Assembly: GCF_000143415.4 (NCBI RefSeq)
Contig: NW_003314356.1
Coordinates: forward strand, 12,607 to 76,606
From: Selaginella moellendorffii
Taxonomy: Eukaryota; Streptophyta; Lycopodiopsida; Selaginellales; Selaginellaceae
Direction: 5' to 3'
Length of the DNA: 64,000 nt
Below, piece after piece: positions 29,796-41,689 of this stretch. The first letter of the stretch is position 1; every line of letters starts with the position of its first letter. Under the pieces are notes generated by a model. That model was not told the origin of the DNA and searched no databases. It saw only the letters and a list, made by a program, of their open reading frames with translations. The position numbers were made by a program, and so were the translations under genes.

Positions 29796-30900
29796 AAGCT
29801 TATTCACACCTTTTTAAGGTCACAACTCAAGGAATGCTCCAGAATATTTACAAATTTTTTATGACAACCAAGATCCCAAATCACTACTTCACAAACGATC
29901 AAAAGAAAAAATTTGTCTTGAGGACATGACGATATTCAGTTGTGGGAGGCAAACTATATAAGCTTGGACATGACAACATCTTGAGAAGATGCATAGAATC
30001 ACAAGAAGAGATTAAGGATCTACTCGATGAAGCTCATGCAGGAAGATCAGGAGGTCATTTTGCCAAAGAAATTACAGCCAGGAAAGTGTTACAAGCTGGA
30101 TTATGGTGGCCGACACTTTGGAAAGACACCACTCAGCATTGTCAAGAATGTGACATATGTCAAAGAATGAAGTTTCCACTGAGGAAACAAACTCAGGAAC
30201 TCAATCCAACAATGGCATTGGAACCCTTCCAGCATTGGGGACTTGATTTTGTTGGACCTATAGTAAAAAGTAGTAAAGGAAATCAATATATTTTGGTCGC
30301 TACTGATTATATGACAAAATGGGCAGAAGCTCTCCCACTAAAGAAAGCCACAGCAAAAAATACAGCCAAGTTTTTCTATGAAACAATTATAACACGATAT
30401 GGATTACCACAAGAAATTGTTACAGATCGAGGAACACATTTTCTGAATGAGACCATCGACATTCTTGTTAAAGAATTTATCATCAACCATAAGAAGTCGA
30501 CACCATATTACCCCCAGGGTAATGGACAAGTAGAATCAACAAACAAAACGCTTAAAAACATACTCAAGAAAATAGTCAAGACAAACCTTAAGGATTGGTA
30601 TGAAAGAATTTACGATGCTCTTTGGGCTTACAGAACAACCTACAAAGTTTCAACAAATTCTACACCTTTCAAGCTTGCTTATGGCCTTGAAGTGTTAACA
30701 CCACTAGAGTATACAGTACCATCCTTGAGAATGGCCATGAACTTGAAATTAATCAAGAAGAATCGATCAAGAAAAGACTCGCGATGCTTAAGAAACTCGA
30801 TGAAGAAAGACTAAGTGTAATATGGACAATCGAAGCAATACAGGCTAGAAGGAAAGCTTATCAAGATCGCAAACAAGTCAAAAAAAACAAAGCGCATTAC
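29796..30900 (+). pseudogene. Gypsy integrase
   Basis: The integrase inserts retrotransposon DNA. After the target duplication the gypsy frame resumes (one base appears lost near 29811, and a TGA lies at 29926). The zinc-finger region has H...H with C-x2-C (H-C-Q-E-C-D-I-C, about 30136-30160). The catalytic core has D-F-V-G-P-I (about 30244), T-D-R-G-T-H-F (about 30424) and the Glu of G-Q-V-E-S-T-N (about 30526), the D-D-E triad. A frameshift near 30790 leads into the C-terminal part. Confidence 0.9.
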
Positions 30901-31212
30901 AAAGTAGGAGATTTTGTATTATGGTATTGTGGCAATGTGGATAAACTTGGAGGAAAACTCGTTCATCAATGGGAAGGACCATTCAAGATTACAAGTATAC
31001 AAATCCCAGGAACAGCAAAACTTGCAACTTTAGATGATGAAAAATTGCAAGTAGTTAACTTGAACAAATTGAAGATTTACAAGCAACCACAAGTGCTTCA
31101 CACTATGGTGGAATACCAGAAATTTCAAGAGAAAAAGCTCAGAGAAATCAACGAAAACACATTCAAATGCATGCAAACAGAGAAAATTTGCCTCAACAAG
31201 AATGGGACCTAA
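30784..31212 (+). pseudogene. Gypsy integrase C-terminal region
   Basis: It contains 'K-V-G-D-F-V-L-W' and 'G-K-L-V-H-Q-W-E-G-P-F-K-I' (about 30901-30995), the usual C-terminal beta-barrel of gypsy integrases. No chromodomain follows, which argues against the chromovirus branch. Confidence 0.8.
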
Positions 31213-33060
31213 CCCTAATCTTGGCGGCTGAGAGAAGAAAAGAGTTCCGGGCGACAGTGCATCAGGAAAAAGGGAGCCCACCAGGGGCAAACAGTGATCA
31301 AGGCTGCAGCGATTCTTGGTCTGGTGAAAGCGCAGCTTCAATGAGGACTAGAGTTGGGTCAAGGGCTCCATGCTGTCCACGGGAAGAGGAAGAACCGATA
31401 GATCTCTTTGATGAGGAGAACAAGGTATGCACGGTTTTCCAAGTGGGCAATCTGGTATGGTCTCGCGATGAGACTCTTGATGCGTGGCTGCGAAAGCATC
31501 AACTCTATGGCTTTTCGGTCCTAATGGCAGCTACGACAAGCACTAACCACCAGGGAATCGAGAGGAAGATTATCGATTTTGCACGCGGAAAAATCACAAT
31601 TGAAGAAGAAGACTTCGCCAAAGCTCTTCAGCTACCGAACAGGGGAAAGCGAGTGACAGCTCCGCAAGACAGAGCCATTGATCCGGAGATCATGAAGTGT
31701 GCAGCAAATTACAAGACAGCAGCGTCTCTGCAGCTCTCCAATGTGAAGGAAAAATTCCGAGGGATTTTTAAATTCCTTCTCGCGACATTGGAATTCCGAC
31801 GCACGGTGACATCAGTGAGCAAGAACATTGCCTTCATCTACGAGGACCTGAACAATGGAGTCCAGGTCGACTTTGGAGCATACGTTTACACCAAGTTCCA
31901 TAGGGAACTCTCACAGGTTTACAATGCGCTGGAGAGTAAGAAGAAAATTACAACAACGTTGTTCCTGTATATTGAGGCTTTGTCAGTCAACAATGACAGA
32001 GCATTGGTGATCGTCCCTCACACCTAGGTGAAAGCAGTGAAGGAGAAGCATGACCATAGTGACGGGAGCGAGGCACAAGAAAAAGAGGATGAGGAGCAAG
32101 ATGACCAGGAGGAGGCACAGGAAAATCAAGTAGAAGATGTGGACGACCAGAAGGAGGCGCAGGAAAATCAAGTAGAAGATGTGGATGACCAGGAGGAGGT
32201 GCAGGAAAAATGAGTGGAAGTTCAGGACGAACAAGGAGAATTCCAGAAGGAAACTCCAAAGGAGTAGGGACTTGTGGAGCGCGAGAACAGGAGGAACCAC
32301 CCCATGACGAAGACAACCCAGTGGATCACACGCAGGACATTCCACCACCACAGATACACGTTCAAGACGAAAGCACTCCAATCGACAAAGCTGATCCAAA
32401 GCAGCTCCCGGAGGCTCAAGTTTGCAGTCTTGAGTCAGCAACATAGGACTGTAACCTTGAGCCCGAAACGGTTGTGATAACTGCCACAGCCAAAGACAAC
32501 AAGAAGGGTTTCGACGAAGCAAGTCATGGGCTCTCACCAATCGACAAAGCTGACGAGATGGACAACTGTGGACAGCAGGATGGAGCAGAGCAACACCTCC
32601 ACAACCACCCTCCACGCTGCTACATACCGGAGAAATGAGGCCGTGAGGAGCAGGATCGCAGCAATCATGGCAACAAGCTCCTCAACAACTTCCTCCAGCA
32701 ATATCACGACTCAAAGCTTGCCATGTACACTCACGAAGGCATCGAGAGCTTCTACGAGAAGATGTTCATCAAGCCGACGGAGCAGCGCCTTTCCAAACTC
32801 GAGGATGGATTCAAGCAGCTGAACGCCGCCATCAAGAGCATTCGCAGTCATGGAATCCCGACTCCGAAATCCTGTAAGGAATCCTTTGATCTTGCGCAGC
32901 AATACGAGCGGGAAAATGCAAGGCTCAACAAGGAGCTGCTTGCAGCAAAAGAAAGAATTCGCGCGCTTGAGGAAGCAATCAGACTTATGAAGAGGAGGAA
33001 GAGGAGGAGGAACCACATGAGGGAACGACTACCCAGGATGCAGCAATGGAGCAATGACTG
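31167..33060 (+). pseudogene. Third reading region of the gypsy element, downstream of integrase
   Basis: A 286-residue frame (31167-32027) is followed, after stops at 32025 and 32211, by further in-phase and shifted frames up to about 33060. The part 'I-D-F-A-R-G-K-I-T-I-E-E-E-D-F-A-K-A-L-Q-L-P' resembles the N-terminal region of plant retroelement or 'putative plant transposon' proteins. Downstream are an acidic repeat and a Lys/Glu-rich coiled-coil-like stretch (about 32723-33060). Tat/Athila-type elements carry an extra frame here, sometimes called env-like. The function is not known, and I see no signal peptide or fusion motif. Confidence 0.55.
32098..32212 (+). repeat. 42-bp tandem repeat in the third reading region
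   Basis: About two and a half copies of a 42-bp unit encode a 14-residue acidic block of the type Q-E-E-A-Q-E-N-Q-V-E-D-V-D-D. It is an in-frame expansion, so the coding sense was kept while it grew. Confidence 0.75.
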
Positions 33061-33091
33061 CAGGACACAGCACAAGACAGTCGTGGGAGGG

Positions 33092-33420
33092 TGGAGAAAG
33101 AGGAAAAATCAAGCTCGGAAGTTGAAGCTTAGGAACACAAACTTGAGAGGTTCAAGGTTAGGACTATATTCCTAACCTTGACGTGAGCAGCAGCAACTAT
33201 AAAAGTAGGAATTAGAATGTTTTTAGACTTATCTCTAATACAAAATACATTGCAATACATTGTCATTCTATTTATCTCTTTGGCTCTTCTTGGCAATGGC
33301 AATGTCTTACTTACCCACCGCCTTCAAGGGATCAAAGGCGTGGGACTAGCACCTTCAAGCACATGTTTACAGTCTCTACTTGGCTTGGCACAAGCAGTTT
33401 AGAGATTCCAGGAGTTTTCA
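33092..33420 (+). repeat. Gypsy 3' LTR
   Basis: It starts TGGAGAAAGAGG and ends in CA at 33420 (about 329 bp). The first 180 bp match the truncated 5' LTR. Differences between the two in that shared part are about ten bases, so the element is moderately old. 'ctataaaag' at 33198 may be the TATA box. Confidence 0.7.
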
Positions 33421-33429
33421 TTTTCATTT

Positions 33430-36240
33430 CTCATCATGCTTTAATATGTATATGAAAGTCTCTAGCAAAGCATTAGTCTATACCAATTATAATTTTAAAT
33501 TGTCCAATCAAACCTTTGACAACTAAACCTCACAATTAGACCTATGTTTAGAAATCTCCTCACTTGAGTCCTCCTTGTGTAAGGATTCTTCATCCACTAC
33601 TTTTTATTCAATTGAAGGCTCCATCTCTGTAGGTGGTTCAATCTCTGCCATTGTTTTCTTACACCTTGACTTAGCAATCTTCTAATAATCTACCTCTATC
33701 CTTCACTAGAACTGAGAAAAAGGTTCTAATACAAAAATATAAGCTTCTAAATTTGGAGGTCAACAAGCCCAGTACTACTGAAACCCAAGGAAACTTAACC
33801 CTAAATAATTGGAAAAAAGGATGCACTTTTATTCATAGGCCCTTTCCCTCTATAGTTTAACCATAATAGATTATTTTTCGAGTCATTCTCTTTGGTTACT
33901 TACATATATTCTCATGAAGTTTTATAGCTTAATTAAATTAAGTTTGTCTTGAAAATCCTTACTCAAATGTAATTCCAACACTAATGCTATTTAGAGGTAC
34001 TTTCCAAATATTGCCAACTAAGGTTCTACTATGTTGGCTATTGTTGAATGTGAATTGCACTAATAGAAAATATAAATCCTACTTTGGCCAATGCTACAAC
34101 ATAGTATATCCTCTACTACTTGATTCAACACTCAATTTACCCATCTATTTAAGGATAATCAACACTTAAGAACTTCAAAGTCACTTACATAACCTTCACA
34201 AAGCTCTCCCAACATCTAATAGTGAACTTTAGTCTTGATCACTAATGATATCCTTTGGCAAGCAAAAATCAGGAAAGACTTTCTCCACGTAGACTATAGC
34301 TAAAATCAAAGGTAGAGACAGTCTTTTTAAGGGTCAACAACTGTACATACTTCATCAATCACTCCATTATGATCCATATATGCCTCTATGTTTATGGTAA
34401 ATAAGTGATGAAGTTTATAGAAATACTACACCAACAGCTCTAAGCAATAAGCAAAGGTTACAAAAGTTGCTCCCAACTTCTCTCGTGACACTTTTATCTA
34501 TTGACATAAATGATTTGCAATATTTGAGGATATTAGCCTTTATATTCCTCCAATAAAAATTGCACTTAATCACCTCATATGTTTTCTTCCCCCAAAAATG
34601 ACCAATCTCTGGAAGATCATGGTAGTAGAATAAAACATAATTAATCAACGCATCCACTTGTAGTAAATACACATACCCATTTTAGTAAAGAATCTTATCC
34701 ACCAATGAGAAAGGTGCATCTATTTTGGCTCACAAAGAGACTCTTCTCATCATCCTAAGCCTAAGCATACTCAACCAATTGCCTAAACTCACTAACCACC
34801 TTACTCAAGGCATCTCAAAAATGAGATCTACAATATTGTAAGCTCTTGAATTTGAACTTCTTAGGAGGTCACTCAACCCAATATTATTCAAATCAAGGAG
34901 ACTTAACCCCAAATATCCCAAGACCTTTAACCGATTGAAAAAGGGGATACACTTTTATTCATGGCCTTTTTCCCTTTATATTTGAATCTATATCGATTGT
35001 TTCTTGACTCATTCTCTTTTATTGCTTATAATCCACTACATTTCTCTACAAGTTCATGCCCTTGTGAACATAAGCTAAGATCTATAGCTCTTTTTAGAGT
35101 TCCACTCTCTTTATCCTTAAGTCAAGCTCAGCCAAAGGTAAATTAGACTTGTTAGATATCATTCTCAATATGTGGTATGATTCCTCTAAGCTAACTAATA
35201 GAGTCGGATCCAAGACCCCTTTGATACCAAATGTAAACTCCTAAATTTGGACTTTCTGAAAAGACACCTAACACAATACTATTGAAACCCAAGGACATTT
35301 AACCTTGAATATCTTAAAAACTTTAACCAATTGAAAAAGGAAATGCATTGTTGTTCATAAGCCTTTTTCTCTTTATATTTGTCTCTCGAGTCATTTTCTT
35401 TAGTGGCTTATAGATATCCACTAGATAAAAAGTCTTCACAAGTGTGGTTTTTGCCAACATACACTTATAGCCCCTCTACATAAGCATCAAAATGCTAGGC
35501 AAGGGTAGTTACACTTTATATTGTATATGTAAGAACTTCTTATGTCACCAAGATGTGCTCTTCAATAAACTTTCCCAAAATAAAATTGTTATCACTCCTA
35601 CTATTTAGTAAACTCCACATTGACTACCACAAAATATACCCTCCAGCATTAAAGCTGATGCACAAATGTCCTTAGCCTTTATTTTGTTCCACACATAGTT
35701 GAGTTGATGAGCAACAAGCAAAAGCCCCTTCCTTTAACTAGAATGGCCATCATCATCATCTTTACACTGCAAATTTTGTAACATTTTAGTATCTGATTTG
35801 CTGTCACTAAAAGATTGGTCATTCTTCTTCCTCTACTACTTGTTCTTCAACTACCAACAATCAACCTTATAGTTTTTAAGTTCACCACAATGGTGACAAT
35901 CTTGTTTATTATTCTTCACAAAGAACTTGTACTTCTTCACATCCAAAATAAATACCACAGACTTCAACTTGTGATGTTTGTTCATGTTCTTATGTCCATA
36001 GCAATCATCATGATGATTCTCAACTGAAGGACTCCTCAAATGCTTGCAAGACTTATGATTGTCACTGTTAAGTCAATGAGCCACATCAAAGATCTCCTCT
36101 AAACTCTTTGTAAGATGGGAATGATATATATGAGGCCTCATGTTATCATTGTGAAAGCCATTAATGAAGTAGGAGTTGTTTTGATCTAGATCCTTTATTA
36201 GAAACAATTAATCAAGCAAGTAAGTGGTTTAGTTTCCCTA
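33430..36240 (-). mobile_element. Decayed gypsy element(s), family D, minus strand
   Basis: Three parts are collinear with 60.3-63.5 kb: 34200-34800 matches 61100-61700, and 35420-36230 matches 62760-63540. It is therefore the same family in the same orientation, heavily mutated and rearranged. A CCHC-type zinc knuckle of gag is still readable on the minus strand (about 35851-35920, C-H-H-C-G-E-L-K-N-Y-K-V-D-C, with Asn in the His position). No frame over 85 codons survives. Three LTR-like blocks (33745-33905, 34840-35035, 35232-35420) suggest nested or repeated insertions. Confidence 0.6.
35218..35420 (-). repeat. Family D LTR with primer-binding site
   Basis: On the minus strand TGGTATCAAAGG (35218-35229) lies two bases from an LTR edge that starts TGTAAACTCC at 35232. 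Similar LTR-like sequence occurs at 33745, 34840 and 4330, giving four copies in the window. Confidence 0.6.
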
Positions 36241-36287
36241 GACTATTAATCTTATATGAGGTGGTGTTAATCTTGCTAGAGGCAGTG

Positions 36288-36951
36288 TGTTAGCCACCAA
36301 CTTTGATCATGTGGTCAATGTTTGTCAAAGGGAAACTCAAGGGTATATTAAAGCATGTTAAAGTAGGGAACTTAACCTACCTTAAGGCTCATAATGGAGC
36401 GGCAGCACAGTGGAGCTTTTGAGGTAACTCAAGGGTGGTTGGGTGATGAGGAATCTCAAGAAGTGGCATAATGTAATTTAGAGAGACTAGATCTTTGTCT
36501 TTTTATGCTAGATCATAATATTAGTATCAAAGGAGTTTGTTGTGATGGCCAACCAAGTTGAACACTAGAATCCTATTGTCGATAGTGGTGCCACTAAATA
36601 GATTGACTCAAGATTCCAACTTTTTCCAGTGATGGTGGTGTGGACGAGCCAATGTGAAGAAGTTCTTAGCTGCTAAAGGAACTCAAGATGCAAAGGCTTT
36701 AGTGGTTATTCCAATGGTTTTATGTGATGCAAGTCTTTAATAGTGGAATTGGCTTGAGGAGTCTCATGTTGTACATAAGAAAACCACCAATGTATACCAT
36801 GGATGAGTTTGAGGTTGCTTTTCATTTATGTTTTACCCCTCATTATGACATGGAGAATGCTCGCACAAATCTTTAACATTTTCAGCAAGGGAAAATGACA
36901 CTTGAGAACTATATTGAGAAGCTTGCTTGTTTGATTAGCTGTGTTCCAATG
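36288..36951 (+). mobile_element. Gypsy 5' LTR, primer site and gag start, cut by family B LTR
   Basis: The LTR (36288-36530, TGTTAGCC...) is the inverse match of the LTR at 60096-60322. It is followed by TAGTATCAAAGG, one base off a Met-tRNA primer site, and then by decayed gag. In gag, phrases such as 'H-V-V-H-K-K-T-T-N-V-Y-T-M-D-E-F-E' (about 36763-36815) show the usual retrotransposon gag domain after one or two stops. It ends abruptly at 36951 against the family B LTR, giving the order of insertion. Confidence 0.65.
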
Positions 36952-38458
36952 TGTAAGCCACAAATTTTTCCCTTCCAATTTGCCAGCTTACCTCGTCTAT
37001 CCGACCAACACTACCTTAGTTTTTGCTAAGTTCTTTCACCAAGGTTCCTGCCTATTGTACCAGCTCCTACTTGGTCCTACTTGGTTTCAGCTACTCACTA
37101 CATGAGCAACGGAGCGTTAGCCATCCATCCACAGATTCCCAAATCTCTCCCAATCCCCCTCCCCGGGTTAGACTAGACTTAAGGTTTAGCTACACTACCT
37201 GCAGGCACAAGCAGCCAAGCACACCAAGCCTCCAAGTTCCTAACATCCCTTGTTACAACAAGACTTGATCATGGGACCCTCTAAATCCCAAGCCTTGGAT
37301 GCAACACTTGCTTCAAGACACCGGGGTGAAACACTGTGGCCTAACGGCATAGTATGGGTACCTTTACCCCCTAACTTCTATCCCGAAGGGGAGGCCCAAG
37401 CCCCTAGGAAGGGTGAGGACCAATGAGCCACAAGGTACTCAAGTGGGGCACCACTCCACATGAGCTGGGAGCACCGCAGTCGGTTTCCCTTTCGGGAGTG
37501 GGAGCTGCTTTTGAGCACTTCCTTGGGTGGCCCCTCTGGCACCACCTGAGTCCATGCTCACTCCCACCCAAGGCCCCTGAACCCTAGTCTCAACCTCAAG
37601 TCAGTTTGGAAGCACCACTAGAGAGTTCCTTCAAGACTGGTTGCTAGACCTCACTATCCCTACTATACTTTTGGAACCCCTTGCAGCCCCCCCCCCCCCC
37701 CCCCCCCCGGGAGACACACACTTTGGGCTTTCACCCCTTGACCTGTATTAGTACTTGGACTTAGTTTCAGACTCGATCTCGGACCTGACTTCAGACTCAG
37801 TCTTGAACTCGATTTCGAACTCAATCTTGGACCTGATCTCGGACTTAACCATAGACTCGACCTCAGACTCGGTCTCAGTCTCGGTCCCGATCTCGGATCT
37901 CAGACTTTGTCTTGAATTTGTCTCTGAGTCGGCCTCGGACTCAATCCCGGACTCTATCTCAAACTCGGTCTTAGAGTCGGTCTTGGACTTGATTTCAGAC
38001 TTGGTCCCATCTGATAAACTCTTTGTCATTTCGGTCATGCTTTTGGGGATCCTTTAGCCTACGACACCTCAGGGAGATGGTTCTTTACAACTCCACCACC
38101 CATAGAAGAAATTCAATGCCCATATCGAACATCTCTTTTTATCCTACGACTTGTTGACCATGTCTCTGGGGGCATCCCCCCACTTAGCGGTGTGCCTAAG
38201 TTAGCCTCCCCGGCCAAGAGCCCATGGCAACGGAATATAGGTGTCCCTATACCCCTCACCTCACGATGCCCTAGTATGGGGTTGGGACTTGAACCCAGCC
38301 TTGCTTTACTAGAGGGTTGGGACTCGAACTCAACCTCCGTAGAATATGTCTATGGATTCGACATCCCCGTGGGGAGTCGGGTGTAGTTCCCTACGCCTGA
38401 TCGACCTAGCTAACCTATGCTAATTAGCTTACCTTCGGTGCGCCTTCGGGCCCCAACA
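36952..38458 (-). repeat. Family B LTR copy 2 (3' LTR, minus strand)
   Basis: 1507 bp with clear ends on the minus strand: TGTTGGGGCCC start (38458) and GGCTTACA end (36952). It is homologous to 10760-12911 and 63548-64000. It includes a 22-base C run (37687-37708) and the GAGTCC-type array (37745-38010). Confidence 0.75.
37745..38010. repeat. GAGTCC/CTCGGACT array in LTR copy 2
   Basis: The same 6-bp-word array as at 10130-10560. It leaves open frames of about 100 codons on both strands (Ser/Asp-rich on one, Glu/Ser/Lys-rich on the other), which are not genes. Confidence 0.8.
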
Positions 38459-38469
38459 TATGCCATTGC

Positions 38470-39680
38470 TCAACTTCACAAATTGATACTTTAATTGAAC
38501 TTTGCATAAGTACATAGAGTTCTGCCTTGCAGAAATTCCTCCATTAGATCTCATGTGTTCGCTAGTTCTCCTTTGGTTCCCATATTGCTTCGCAGTGTGG
38601 AAATCCTTTTTACTTCATATGGAACTCTCTCATCTCACGTCCTTGTCGCTTGCTCTGCACATTGAGGATGGCCTCGACTTTGTATTCCTCTTCCCCTTGG
38701 ATAACCTCAAATAAAGGTCTTACTTGGTCCTTGCGAAGCGGATCCTCAAAGTACGGCTTGAGTAAGTTCAAGTGGAACACTGGGTGCATCTTCCCTATCT
38801 CTCGAGGAAGTTGGAGACGGTAAGCCACTTTACCGATTCGTGCCTCAATCTTGTAAGGCCCCGCGAACCTACTTAAGGGACTCAAGATCAATTCATTTAC
38901 AGGAATACATGCAGTTTTACCTTTGGGTCAACTTCCAGCTAATCCCACTTGGTAGCCTGAGGTTCTTGGTGTTCAGCCACACCTTCTCTCCAACTTGGAA
39001 CTCTACATCCCGGTGCTTTTGGTTCGTGTACTTGGTTTGCCTTTGTTGCGCCCGTTCCAAGGAATCCTTCACTAGATTCCAAATGTTGAGTCTTTCCGCC
39101 GTGAATGCCTCCATTGTGGGTAACTCTCCATGATACTCGCCCACGCCAAGCTCCACAGGACCTTCAATAGCTTGCCCATTGATGACTTCCCATGGACTCA
39201 CCCTAATACTCGAATGTGGTGAGTTGTTGTAACACATTTCCACAAGTCCCAAGTGACTTACCCAATCAGTCTGGTCTCCAGAGACATAGCATCGAAAATA
39301 ATCTTTCAGCTGCCTATTCACCCTTTCCATTTGTCCGTCTGTCAAGAAGTGTTAGTGCCATCAAACTTGCTTTAATACCCAATACTTGTTTGTGGGTAAT
39401 AGGTTATGCTGAATTTCAACTTGGTGCGATACTGTTTCAGGAGAGTTCTCCAGAACCTACTGGTGAAGATCTTATCTCAATCTGAGATGATCTCTTCTAG
39501 CCTTCCCCGCACTCGAACCACTTGTTCGAAGAACAATTTCGCCACACCTTCCGCATCCACTTCCGTTTTGGTGGGTATGAAATGTGCCATCTTTGAAAAT
39601 CAGTCCACCACCACAAATATCACATCGAATCCCTCACTTGGGGGGAGTCCCGTGATGAAGTCCATCATAAGACATTTGTA
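38470..39680 (-). pseudogene. Family B gypsy integrase fragment
   Basis: From right to left the minus strand reads an integrase core ('F-I-T-G-L-P-P-S-E-G-F-D-V-I-F-V-V-V-D' at about 39670, later 'Y-Y-P-Q-T'), then 'D-G-Q-M-E-R-V-N-R-Q-L-K-D-Y-F-R' (39345 leftwards). It ends with 'L-S-R-F-A-G-P-Y-K-I' and 'H-P-V-F-H-L-N-L-L-K-P-Y' (38891-38610), the C-terminal region typical of chromovirus-type gypsy elements. Stops lie at about 39350-39540. Reverse transcriptase is missing: the element breaks at about 39680 against family C repeat. Confidence 0.8.
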
Positions 39681-39684
39681 GAAC

Positions 39685-41515
39685 AACTCCCAATTAAATA
39701 TCTAGATTGTTAGCAATAAATTTGAAAATCTTCATCAGGATTATAAGTAGGTGATATCATGCTAGAAGTTATGATTATAAAAGCTTATGGATGTGATGAG
39801 TTTGAAAACTTTAATAAACTTTTAAAATTTCAACAATTTTATTCAAGATTGTCTTTAGCCAATGGATATTAAATTATATATAGCTAAAAATTTAGAAAAT
39901 TTCAGTTAAAAAAAATTACAATTAATTTAATTAAAAACGGGATTATCTAAATGAGGATATGATTATAAAAATATACAGATTAAAAAAGGATTAATATTTT
40001 TAATAAAATAAAATCTAGCACTTAAATAATAGTCTTATTATAATTTGTATATGTTACTATATTTAATATACCATAATAACATTATCAATGCTAGGAGAAA
40101 TGAAAATTAGTGATTAAAGTCACAACTACGCTGGGAGTATCATGTTTATTACTAATGTCCTAGTATCTTCAAAGAGTTGTAATTGTAATTGTGATTTTTA
40201 ATATAATCATATTGATAACATGCCAATTTGACCATCATATAATCTTTATATTAAAAATCCCATCTATAATTGACTCTATCACAAGCACAAATCATAACAT
40301 AATAAATAAAACTCATAACATTATATCACATTTAAAACTCTGATTGTTGAGTGAAGTTCTGGATCTTCTATAAATAGAATACCTCACTATGGAATCCCAT
40401 GGCTAGAAGAGTCATTCAGAGATTGAATTTTGGTAACTAGTTTATTCTTTTATTTGAAATCTATATAATTGATAAAGATATATTATTACTTGATGATTCA
40501 TTCAACACTATCATTTTTCTACTTACTAAAGTAAGTGTTAATTAAGTGCACTAAAATATATTGAAGTTAAAAAAAATAGATTTAAAACTCACATAAAATA
40601 CATACATTTTAAAAATTTAAAAATAAAAACATTGTTATGGAGTTTAGTTTTACATCTTTTCAGACTGAAATTTCTTTAATTGCATGATACTAAGTTTAAT
40701 GTATCTTTATGTGTTTTATTTTATTTGAAGAACTTTAAATATTTTAAATATTTATCTTCAATATTCCCTTTTTGCCTAATATTTCTGTTCATGCATTTTC
40801 ACTAATTTTTAAATTTTAAACTATTCTATTATATATTATAAACATTCATTTTGTATATGTTTTATATAGAGAGAATGTTAATCTGAATTAGGATTATTTT
40901 CTCTGTATATTTATTTATTTTTTAAAAACATTAAGGCTTGATAACTATGTTATTAATGCATAAAATTTTATAATGATAAATGTATGGTAAGGTTTGACTC
41001 TATAGTGGGCAGGAGTAGGATTCAATGATATATAATCCTTTTCTTTATGCTAGAACTATAATATATCTGAAAATTCATAAATGGTATATAGATAGCTTTA
41101 ATATAAGTAAATTTCAATTGATGATGAATCAAATTTCTTTGTATGGTCCAAGTACTAATTTTGTCTTATCATATTTAAACATTATTATGTTTTTCTTGTA
41201 TAAATGCAATGTCAGAAAAAGTGGTAGTGTACATAGTTTTTTTTTTTTTATAATATTTTTATATTTGTATTTGACATCCTCCCCATTCATAATATTTGTA
41301 TTTATACTTTTAAGAATAAAAATCAGAAGTTAAATTATTTTTTCTATATCATTATCATTGTTATGTATATAGCTTTATATAAAGAGAATGCTAATAGGAA
41401 TTAAGATTATTATCTGTATGTTTCATTTATTTTTATTCAAATCTATTGCATTATAACAATGTTATTGAGGCTAAAATTTTTCAAAGAAAGTAACATTATA
41501 CTCTAAAATTGGGGT
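39685..41515. repeat. AT-rich dispersed repeat, family C copy 2
   Basis: The first 130 bp match 6430-6560, and 40120-40385 matches 51965-52240, including a short hairpin 'acgctggga'. The rest is AT-rich and non-coding; the 102-codon frame at 41025-41333 is a chance frame rich in Ile, Phe and Tyr. Confidence 0.6.
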
Positions 41516-41519
41516 ATCA

Positions 41520-41680
41520 TCAAACTCTTTATTTAAAGTTGCTATTTTGGCATCAGCGTCACATATTCCATTTTTAGAATATCCATTTTTACTTATGGTG
41601 GATGCTCCCAATCGGACAGACTAGATCTGTGATGCTCCAAAAGAACGGTGAAGATCGTTACATGGTGGCAAAAACGGTGG
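41520..41680 (+). repeat. Left ~155-bp inverted repeat
   Basis: It is the inverse of 47070-47219 with roughly 20-25 differences. Another copy in right-end orientation lies at 450-560, and a decayed one at about 51850-51964. Confidence 0.7.
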
Positions 41681-41689
41681 CAGAGACCC

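Larger units (their letters stand above)
13289..33420 (+). mobile_element. Ty3/gypsy retrotransposon, split by a 13.3-kb DNA transposon
   Basis: A plus-strand element is bounded by matching LTR sequence at 13289-13468 and 33092-33420. Its order is gag remnant, protease, reverse transcriptase, RNase H, [insertion 16515-29795], integrase and a third open reading region. The order protease-RT-RH-IN places it in Ty3/gypsy. The extra 3' reading region is a feature of Tat/Athila-like groups, although I cannot assign a lineage. Without the insertion and one target-duplication copy it would be about 6.8 kb. Stops at about 14995, 15322, 16169 and 29926, and a one-base frameshift near 29811, show that it is dead. 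A possible target duplication is ATTTC (13284-13288) versus TTTTC (33421-33425), four of five bases. Confidence 0.85.

Noticed and set aside
41025-41333. Possible membrane protein frame of 102 codons
   Set aside because: It lies in AT-rich family C repeat, where Ile/Phe/Tyr/Leu-rich chance frames are expected; there is no counterpart in the other copies.
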